Below, in pieces: positions 57,743-64,000 of a stretch of DNA of 64,000 nucleotides. Under the pieces are notes generated by a model. It saw nothing but the letters and a program-made list of their open reading frames with translations, had not been told where the DNA came from and searched no databases. Positions within the stretch are counted from its first letter, which is position 1. Every line of letters starts with the position of its first letter. The position numbers and the translations under genes are program-made. Source of the stretch: Candidatus Electrothrix rattekaaiensis (GTDB lineage: Bacteria > Desulfobacterota > Desulfobulbia > Desulfobulbales > Desulfobulbaceae); contig JAVQMD010000001.1 of the NCBI GenBank assembly GCA_032595675.1, forward strand, positions 1,458,640 to 1,522,639, in the 5' to 3' direction.

Positions 57743-58708
57743 GTGAAATTATCTATTGTTATCCCCATCTATAACGAAGAAGAAAATATCAACCTCCTCT
57801 ACGACGAGTTAAAAGGTGTACTCAAAACCATAGAGCATGAGCACGAGATCATCTTTGTAGATGATGGTTCAAGCGACGCAAGTTTGTCCCTGCTGGAAAA
57901 AATACAGCAGCAGGATAAAACCGTCGTGGTGGTTTCCTTTCGCCGCAACTTCGGCCAGACTGCGGCCATGTCTGCGGGTTTTGACTACGCCACCGGTGAT
58001 GTGATCGTCACCATGGACGGGGATATGCAGAACGATCCCCATGATATCCCCATATTCCTGAAAAAAATGGAAGAGGGATATGAGCTAGTCAGCGGCTGGC
58101 GTCATGATCGCCAAGACCCTTTTCTTAATCGTCGCTTGCCCTCGATGATCGCCAACAAGATTATCTCCGTGGTCACAGGCGTCCATCTGCACGACTACGG
58201 ATGCACTCTGAAAACCTTTAGAAAAGAGATCACCCAGGGGATTCGGCTCTACGGAGAAATGCACCGCTTTATTCCGGCCATTGCCAGCGGTGTGGGCGGT
58301 AAAATTACCGAGGTTAAGGCAAATCACCGTCCCAGGCGTTTCGGCACCTCAAAGTACGGCATTTCCAGAACCCTCCGTGTCGTTCTTGACTTGATGACCG
58401 TCAAATTCCTGCTCAGTTATGCAACCCGACCTATTCACGTTTTCGGTACACTTGGCCTTGTCAGTGGTGGTTTAGGTTTTCTTATCGCCCTAATAATGAC
58501 TGTTCAGCGGATGTTTTTTGACGTTCCAATGGGCAATAGACCTCTCCTCCTCTTGGCGATCTTGTTAATCCTCATGGGCATGCAGTTTATTTACATGGGC
58601 CTGCTGGGCGAGCTTCAGGTCAGAACCTACCATGAATCGCAAAAAAAACCGATTTATGTGGTACGTAGGGTGCTCGGTCGCCAAGATCAGGAAGAGCAAG
58701 CCGGTTGA
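57743..58708 (+). CDS. Family-2 glycosyltransferase with C-terminal membrane helices
   Basis: The 321 residues start at GTG 57743 after AAGGA. The GT-A fold motifs are VPIYNEEENI, VDDGSSDAS and MDGDMQNDP, and two membrane helices lie near 230-290. This is the DPM1/ArnC/polyisoprenyl-phosphate glycosyltransferase type, which puts a sugar on a lipid carrier at the inner membrane's cytosolic face. It opens the glycosyltransferase run. Confidence 0.93.
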   Translation: MKLSIVIPIYNEEENINLLYDELKGVLKTIEHEHEIIFVDDGSSDASLSLLEKIQQQDKTVVVVSFRRNFGQTAAMSAGFDYATGDVIVTMDGDMQNDPHDIPIFLKKMEEGYELVSGWRHDRQDPFLNRRLPSMIANKIISVVTGVHLHDYGCTLKTFRKEITQGIRLYGEMHRFIPAIASGVGGKITEVKANHRPRRFGTSKYGISRTLRVVLDLMTVKFLLSYATRPIHVFGTLGLVSGGLGFLIALIMTVQRMFFDVPMGNRPLLLLAILLILMGMQFIYMGLLGELQVRTYHESQKKPIYVVRRVLGRQDQEEQAG

Positions 58709-59769
58709 TGAAGAATGACCGGACCCCGGCGGTCAATATTGTTATTCCGAACTGGAACGGCCTGCGCTTCCTGCCCGCCTGTTTGTCTTCAATAGAGCAG
58801 CAGCAACAGGACGTTGTTGCTCTGGAAGTTACTGTTGTTGATAATGGGTCTCATGATGGCTCTCTGGAATATTTACGCGAGAATCATCCGCAGGTTCAAA
58901 TCATCGTGTTGCCAGAAAATAGAGGTTTCAGTGCGGCAGTGAATCAGGGTATCCTGAGCAGCACCGCTCCTTTTGTTTTTTTGCTGAATAATGATACGGA
59001 GTTGGACTCGACCTGTTTGTCTCAGCTGATGCAGGTGGCAGAAGAACAAAAAGAATTTGATTTTTTTTCGCCCAAAATGCTCAGTTTCCATGAACGTACA
59101 ATATTGGATGGGGCAGGGGACGGGTATCTGCGCGGTGGGGCAGGGTATCGTTTAGGGACAATGGAACTGGATGATCCGGCGTATAACCAAGCAGGCCCCA
59201 TTTTTGGTGCCTGTGCTGGTGCTGTTTTGTATCGACGCTCGCTGTTTGATCACATAGGCCTGTTTGACGAAGACTTTTTTGCCTACCTTGAAGATGTTGA
59301 CCTGAATCTGCGTATCAATCATTCAGGTAGAAAAGGGTATTACGTACCAACGGCCAAGGTTTATCATATTGGCAGTGCCTCCAGCGGTTCCAAGATCAAC
59401 CCCTTTACGATTCGCCTCTCTACCCGTAATTCTTTCTATGTGCTGCTGAAAAATTATCCGACGCGCCTTTTTTTACGCCTTTTGCCAGTTATTTTGATTT
59501 ACCAGTTTTTCTGGCTGTTTTTTGTTATGAAGAAGGGGCAGGTTCCGGCCTATTTGCAAGGGATGGGGCAAACTGTAGTCGGCATGAGGGGAATGCGAAG
59601 AAAACGCAAGGAAACAGAAAAATATGATGTTTTGAATAACGAGGAATTTGCTGCTTGCTTATCTCTAGCAGAAAAAGCAGTTTTGGAGTCCATTATGCGG
59701 AGACGAAGGGCAGAAGGAAAGAAGAATTGGTTACTGGACCTCTATCGAGTTTTTTTTTGCAGGAATTAA
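58708..59769 (+). CDS. Family-2 glycosyltransferase (WbbL-like)
   Basis: The 353 residues have N-terminal VIPNWNGLRFLPACL, VDNGSHDGS, NNDTELD (metal-binding site), and C-terminal EDVDLNLRI followed by a membrane-associated stretch (LFLRLLPVILIYQFFWLFFV). This fits rhamnosyl-like transferases of O-antigen loci. The ATG 58708 overlaps the preceding stop (TGATG). It probably extends a lipid-linked glycan. Confidence 0.9.
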   Translation: MKNDRTPAVNIVIPNWNGLRFLPACLSSIEQQQQDVVALEVTVVDNGSHDGSLEYLRENHPQVQIIVLPENRGFSAAVNQGILSSTAPFVFLLNNDTELDSTCLSQLMQVAEEQKEFDFFSPKMLSFHERTILDGAGDGYLRGGAGYRLGTMELDDPAYNQAGPIFGACAGAVLYRRSLFDHIGLFDEDFFAYLEDVDLNLRINHSGRKGYYVPTAKVYHIGSASSGSKINPFTIRLSTRNSFYVLLKNYPTRLFLRLLPVILIYQFFWLFFVMKKGQVPAYLQGMGQTVVGMRGMRRKRKETEKYDVLNNEEFAACLSLAEKAVLESIMRRRRAEGKKNWLLDLYRVFFCRN

Positions 59770-59787
59770 GTTGGGTCCACCGCTCCT

Positions 59788-60624
59788 ATGTCTGAAATTG
59801 CCGTCATCATTGTCACCCACAACTCTCAAGATGTTCTGCCTCGTTGTTTGGATGCTCTTAGCCAGCAAACGATCCCGACTGATATTATCTTGGTAGATTC
59901 TGGTTCCAAGGATATTTCATATCTGGATACCTACAGGAAGAAGCCCGGAATCAGGATTATTCTTGGGGAAAATATAGGATTTAGCCGAGCTAATAATAGA
60001 GGTTATCGAGCGGTCTCTCAGGCAGCAGACTTTATCCTTTTTCTCAATCCAGACGCTTTTCTCACAGAAAATACCCTTGAAAAATCTATCTCCTTTCTTC
60101 AAGAAAACGAAAAAATAGGATGCGTGGGTGCTAGGCTGCTGGGTTTTAACAAAAACAGCGGGCTTCCCACAAATCTTCTCGATTCCACAGGGGTCTTCAG
60201 AAAATGGTATGGTTGCTGGTATGATCGAAGTCAGGGAGAAAAGGATAGAGGGCAATATCCGATCCCGGAAGATGTCCCGGCCCTTTGCGGGGCCTTTCTT
60301 TTTTGTCGTCAGTTTATGCTGGATCAGCTTGCATTAGGCCAAGGCCAGAGCAACGGTACCGCAATATTTGACCCAGATTTTTTTTTATATAAGGAAGATA
60401 TTGAACTTTGCCTCCGGATCAAAAAGGCGGGCTGGAGGATTGTTTACCATCCAGAAATACAGGTTTACCATTGCAGAGGATGGCAGAAAAAGCGACAGCA
60501 GATTGCCTATCAGCAGCGATTGACAGCGGCAAAAAGTGAACTGCTGCTGTACAAAAAGCATCCTTCTTTGTATATAGTCTGGGCTTGGTCCAAGTATCTG
60601 CTGGTACGATGGCTAAAAATATAG
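59788..60624 (+). CDS. Family-2 glycosyltransferase
   Basis: The 278 residues have GT2 motifs VIIVTHNSQDVLPRCL, VDSGSKDIS, NPDAFLTEN and YKEDIELCLRI, matching rhamnosyltransferase-like enzymes of polysaccharide loci. A helix rich in basic residues (RGWQKKRQQIAYQQR) and a short hydrophobic end probably hold it at the membrane. It follows the previous gene by 18 bp. Confidence 0.9.
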   Translation: MSEIAVIIVTHNSQDVLPRCLDALSQQTIPTDIILVDSGSKDISYLDTYRKKPGIRIILGENIGFSRANNRGYRAVSQAADFILFLNPDAFLTENTLEKSISFLQENEKIGCVGARLLGFNKNSGLPTNLLDSTGVFRKWYGCWYDRSQGEKDRGQYPIPEDVPALCGAFLFCRQFMLDQLALGQGQSNGTAIFDPDFFLYKEDIELCLRIKKAGWRIVYHPEIQVYHCRGWQKKRQQIAYQQRLTAAKSELLLYKKHPSLYIVWAWSKYLLVRWLKI

Positions 60625-60637
60625 CTGCTATAAATTG

Positions 60638-61576
60638 ATGAATAAAACTCCGACTGTCTCGTTAATCATACCAACCTTGAATGGTGAGTGCTGGCTTGAT
60701 GACCTGCTCTCCGCCTTAGAACAACAGACTCTTGTACCTGACGAAATCCTACTGATTGATTCGGGGTCGACCGATGGTACTCTAGCCATCGCAAAACGGT
60801 ATATGAGCAAGCATTCCTTTGTTCGCCTTCATGAAATTAAGCAAGAAGACTTTGATCATGGAGGAACTCGCACAATGGCGGCTCGGAAGACAGCTGGGGA
60901 TATCTTGTTGTTCATGACTCAGGATGCTGTTCCATCGGATAACAAGGCAGTTGAGCTGCTGGTCCGTTCATTCGGGAGCAATGAAAAGATTGCCGCTGCC
61001 TACGGGAGACAACTTCCTGCACAAGATGCGAGTTTTTTCAGTGAACACCTGCGCCGTTTTAATTATCCGGATAAACCACAATTACGCTGCCAGCAGGATT
61101 GGGAATTCTACGGTTTTAAGACTGTTTTTATTTCCAATTCGTTTGCTGCTTGGCGCCGTGACCTACTGGAGGAACAGAGGTATTTCCCTGAACACTTACT
61201 TTTTGGAGAGGATACTGTAACACTGGCAAAAATGCTCAAAAAAGGATATTATGTATCCTATGTGAGTGAGGCTGCTGTACGTCATTCTCATAATTATTCA
61301 ATCACTCAGGATTTCAAAAGATATTTTGATATTGGAGTCCTACATGAGACACAGGCAAAGCACCTTTTGCGAAACGGAGGGCCTGCCGGAGCTGGCAGAA
61401 AGTATGTCCTGTCGGAATTGGCTATGATAGCCGAGAGAAAAAAATATTATTTGCTTCCAGAAGCTTTTCTTCGTAACCTTTGTAAATTTATTGCCTATAA
61501 GGCAGGCAGAAGGTTCAATATGCTTCCTGGTCATTGTCCGGCTCGTTTCAGCATGAATCCAGGCTGGTGGCACTGA
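60638..61576 (+). CDS. Family-2 glycosyltransferase (rhamnosyltransferase-like)
   Basis: The 312 residues contain LIIPTLNGECWLDDLLSALE, IDSGSTDGT, FMTQDAVPSD (DxD equivalent) and EDTVTLAKMLKKG. It resembles rhamnosyltransferases that use dTDP-rhamnose. I use ATG 60638; a TTG three bases upstream is an alternative. It overlaps nothing and is 13 bp downstream of the previous gene. Confidence 0.88.
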   Translation: MNKTPTVSLIIPTLNGECWLDDLLSALEQQTLVPDEILLIDSGSTDGTLAIAKRYMSKHSFVRLHEIKQEDFDHGGTRTMAARKTAGDILLFMTQDAVPSDNKAVELLVRSFGSNEKIAAAYGRQLPAQDASFFSEHLRRFNYPDKPQLRCQQDWEFYGFKTVFISNSFAAWRRDLLEEQRYFPEHLLFGEDTVTLAKMLKKGYYVSYVSEAAVRHSHNYSITQDFKRYFDIGVLHETQAKHLLRNGGPAGAGRKYVLSELAMIAERKKYYLLPEAFLRNLCKFIAYKAGRRFNMLPGHCPARFSMNPGWWH

Positions 61577-61588
61577 CCCCTCTTGATT

Positions 61589-63016
61589 ATGGCCCCTGCT
61601 TTATCCTGGAATCTGCGCCAACGCAGCTCGGTTATTTATAAATTGCTCCATATCCTTGACTGCTCTTTGGTCTGTGGCTATCTATGGTTGCTCGTTTTCT
61701 TATATAAGGTTCCCTGGAGTCGCTATTATACGTGGTTGGAACTTGTTGTTCTCGTCCTCTCCTTTATTTGTTTTCAATATCTTCAGATGTACCGTTCCTG
61801 GCGAGGCTGGAGACTCTATCTTGAGTTTTTTGTTATCCTCAAAGCTTGGGCAGCTGTTATCGGTTTCTTACTTTTTTATTTCTTTATTCTAAAGGTGTCT
61901 GAGGGATATTCCAGAGCAGTTTTTCTCCTGTGGTCATTAACCACTCCTTTTTTGATTTTTCTCTCTCATCTTATTGTTCGTCAACTCTTGCGCTATTATC
62001 GAACGCAGGGGAAAAATATTCGTCATGCCATAATTATCGGTGCCGGTGATCTTGGATTGAAAATGGCCCAGCAGCTGGAGACAATCCCCTGGGCTGGTAT
62101 TGAAATTACTGGTTTTTTTGACGATAAGCTCCAAGATAATTCTTTAAAAATTAACGACAAGCCACTGCTGGGCCGGATTGATGATGTCCAAGAATATCTT
62201 ATTCACAATGATATTGACTATATTTATATAGCTCTCCCCATGCGGGCTGAACTGAAGATTTTTTGGCTTTTACGGGAATGCCGGGATCTTGGAGCCCAAA
62301 TTTTTTTAGTACCTGATCTGTATATTTTCGGCTTGCATCATGCAGAAATTCAGTCAGTCGGAGACATGCTCGTTCTGAATTTTAATCCCGCTTCAGGATG
62401 GAAAAGAACTTTTGATGTCATCTTTTCATTGTGCATCCTCTTATTGAGCAGTCCTCTTATGCTCATAGTTATGTTATTTATTAAACTCGACAGCAAGGGA
62501 CCAATTTTTTATCGACATCGACGTATCACGGCTACGGGGAGAGAATTTGGATGTCTGAAATTCCGAACCATGATCGTTGATGCAGATAAAAAGTTGCATG
62601 AAATTTTAGAAAAGGATCCGGCCCTTGCTGAAGAGTGGAGCAAAAATTTCAAGCTAAAACGTGATCCAAGGATTACGAGGGTAGGGCGCTTTCTTCGAAA
62701 AACCAGCCTGGATGAGTTTCCTCAATTTTTCAATGTGCTGAAAGGAGAAATGAGTGTGGTCGGGGCACGTCCTATTGTAGGTCGAGAATTAAAGGAATAT
62801 TACAAAGGGAACGGTGAACAGAGTGCTGGCCGTTATGTTTCAATGAAACCGGGGATTACTGGACCTTGGCAGGTAACCGATCGAAGTGATGTAGGGAATT
62901 ACAAAGAAAGGGTGGAGCTTGATGATTGGTATGTGCTTAATTATTCGCTTGTATGCGATCTGAAAATCATTGTCAAGACGGTGCGCTGTATGTTCACTGG
63001 TAAAGGGGCATATTAG
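61589..63016 (+). CDS. Polyprenyl-phosphate glycosylphosphotransferase (WcaJ/WbaP-type)
   Basis: The 475 residues have four to five N-terminal membrane helices, a Rossmann-like domain (HAIIIGAGDLGLKMAQQLET), a further helix (VIFSLCILLLSSPLMLIVML) and a C-terminal sugar transferase domain with FRTMIVDAD, KLKRDPRITRVGRFLRK, SLDEFPQFFNVLKGEMS-VVGARPIV. It puts the first sugar-1-phosphate on undecaprenyl phosphate, so it primes repeat-unit synthesis. The start is TTG 61583 or ATG 61589; no clear ribosome-binding site. Confidence 0.93.
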   Translation: MAPALSWNLRQRSSVIYKLLHILDCSLVCGYLWLLVFLYKVPWSRYYTWLELVVLVLSFICFQYLQMYRSWRGWRLYLEFFVILKAWAAVIGFLLFYFFILKVSEGYSRAVFLLWSLTTPFLIFLSHLIVRQLLRYYRTQGKNIRHAIIIGAGDLGLKMAQQLETIPWAGIEITGFFDDKLQDNSLKINDKPLLGRIDDVQEYLIHNDIDYIYIALPMRAELKIFWLLRECRDLGAQIFLVPDLYIFGLHHAEIQSVGDMLVLNFNPASGWKRTFDVIFSLCILLLSSPLMLIVMLFIKLDSKGPIFYRHRRITATGREFGCLKFRTMIVDADKKLHEILEKDPALAEEWSKNFKLKRDPRITRVGRFLRKTSLDEFPQFFNVLKGEMSVVGARPIVGRELKEYYKGNGEQSAGRYVSMKPGITGPWQVTDRSDVGNYKERVELDDWYVLNYSLVCDLKIIVKTVRCMFTGKGAY

Positions 63017-64000
63017 GCTGGATCAGTCGGAGAAGCTACAATACAACGCACAATTTTATCGTCCCAGTCAAATTGTAAATGCTTATCTGCGAGTTTTTGC
63101 TCTGCGATGATTTGGTGCAGTTGACTTTTAGGATTATCAGTGATTGCCTCTAATTTTTCTTTCCATCCCTCCGCATCAGAAAGGGGAAGCAAAGAGGATT
63201 GCGGTAATATTTCCTTATGTTCTGGAATATCACTGGCAAGAACCGGAGTTTTTGTTGCTAGGGCTTCCAAGACTGCATTGGGAGCCCCTTCATGCAAGGA
63301 AGGCATGAGCAACAGGTCAATTCCGGGCCAGATTTGTTCCGACGGCACCCAACCTTTGAACAGAACTCGATCCGAGATATTTTCTTTTTTCACCAAATTT
63401 CTCAGGAAATTTTCGTCTGGACCAGTACCGTAAAGGTAAAGATAAATTTTTTCATCTCTCATTTTTCTCCATATATTAAGAAGAAAATACTGATTTTTCC
63501 GTTTTTCCAGTACTCCGACACACGCCATACGCAATGGAGCTTGTTTTTTTTCTGCTTCTTTCTTGAAGTGAGGAAAAAAAGGAATTTCATTGCGTAACAA
63601 ACCTGCTGATTTTGGTCTGAGTATTCTATGCCGACCTTTCACTGTATCTGTCAGATTCTGCGACACACCGTACATATTCGTCCCGACAACGCCTAATCCT
63701 TCCAAAATATATTCAATTTTAATCAGCAAATGACGTCTTTTTTTAATTTGATGATTTTTAATCGTATCTGCACGGAGGAAGAGGGCGAGAGGGATTTGTT
63801 TAACCAATCTGACAGGTTGTAATAAAAGGGAGTAGGTGTAGCCGAAGGCAAACAATTGATCAACTGAATTCCTGAAGCCAATAGAGAGAAGCAGGAGGGG
63901 AGAGAGCAGATGAAAGACTGCCCAAAAGACATATCCTGAAGTTTTTGTTTCAGGCCAAGGGAAACGATGAAAATGGCAATTCGGGTGTTCAATAGGGAAA
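63013..64000 (-). CDS. Family-4 glycosyltransferase, 5' end outside window
   Basis: The minus-strand frame stops at 63013 and is open to the right edge, giving about 328 visible residues. The visible start is FPIEHPNCHFHRFPWPETKT, a membrane-like segment (VFWAVFHLLSPLLLLSIGF), then the GT-B fold's C-terminal half with RMACVGVLEKRKNQYFLLNI, YGTGPDENFLRNL, and the family-4 EX7E signature in LHEGAPNAVLEALATKTPVL (Glu pair). It uses an NDP-sugar in glycan assembly. It is convergent with the priming transferase gene; the stops overlap by 4 bp. Confidence 0.9.
   Translation of the reverse strand, partial: FPIEHPNCHFHRFPWPETKTSGYVFWAVFHLLSPLLLLSIGFRNSVDQLFAFGYTYSLLLQPVRLVKQIPLALFLRADTIKNHQIKKRRHLLIKIEYILEGLGVVGTNMYGVSQNLTDTVKGRHRILRPKSAGLLRNEIPFFPHFKKEAEKKQAPLRMACVGVLEKRKNQYFLLNIWRKMRDEKIYLYLYGTGPDENFLRNLVKKENISDRVLFKGWVPSEQIWPGIDLLLMPSLHEGAPNAVLEALATKTPVLASDIPEHKEILPQSSLLPLSDAEGWKEKLEAITDNPKSQLHQIIAEQKLADKHLQFDWDDKIVRCIVASPTDPA

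Overview
The window looks like a chromosome segment of a Gram-negative, sulfate- or sulfur-metabolising deltaproteobacterium (Desulfobulbales-like; a cable-bacterium relative is possible). The reasons are multihaem c-type cytochromes, a GEMM riboswitch, a probable selenoprotein, Uma2 and addiction-module genes, STAND and caspase genes, and mixed GC content. This placement is inference; no rRNA or marker phylogeny is available.

Layout. Positions 1-5.5 kb hold housekeeping genes (leuB, a divergent prs, asd) and small unknowns. At 6.2-8.2 kb an IS200-type element splits nhaA. At 8.2-12.3 kb are a Fic protein and a three-gene cluster (aspartic protease-like, RimK-type ATP-grasp ligase with an RCK_C tail, zinc carboxypeptidase-like). 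At 12.5-15.9 kb a giant TPR gene is built from 120-bp units and broken by a 2-bp frameshift. At 16-23 kb are mgtE, tRNA-Thr(CGT), a nonahaem lipoprotein cytochrome, an RlpA/SPOR lipoprotein, a pentahaem cytochrome and an M24 peptidase. At 23.2-28 kb are a PD-(D/E)XK-type nuclease, a caspase gene coupled to an EACC1-like gene, and two convergent Uma2 genes.

An envelope transport locus (ArsR regulator, RND/MMPL exporter, LolA-like lipoprotein-sorting protein, beta-barrel, DUF2892) lies at 28-41.6 kb on the minus strand. An accessory island at about 30.5-38.6 kb separates its genes. The island holds toxin-antitoxin genes, nuclease-like paralogues, an IS4-family element, rnhA, and six copies of the 5' end of a UPF0175-like gene placed between the cassettes.

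At 41.8-45.5 kb are a secreted papain-like protease and a secreted protein under a GEMM-I (c-di-GMP) riboswitch. At 45.6-53.6 kb are rlmH, a membrane-anchored STAND/TPR protein with a palindromic element inside its coding region, an HU-like/DUF4469 protein behind 23-bp tandem repeats, argS, a NUDIX gene and a rhodanese whose frame runs through a TGA (probable selenocysteine with a bSECIS-like hairpin). From 53.8 kb to the end is an exopolysaccharide/glycan locus: acyltransferase, two LPG_synthase_TM proteins (one fused to a beta-propeller), four family-2 glycosyltransferases, a polyprenyl-phosphate glycosylphosphotransferase, and a convergent family-4 glycosyltransferase that runs off the right edge.

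The best candidates for new biology are the rhodanese selenoprotein, the EACC1-caspase-DUF1566 pair, the UPF0175-leader cassette array, and the mobile palindrome family that has entered a STAND gene in frame.
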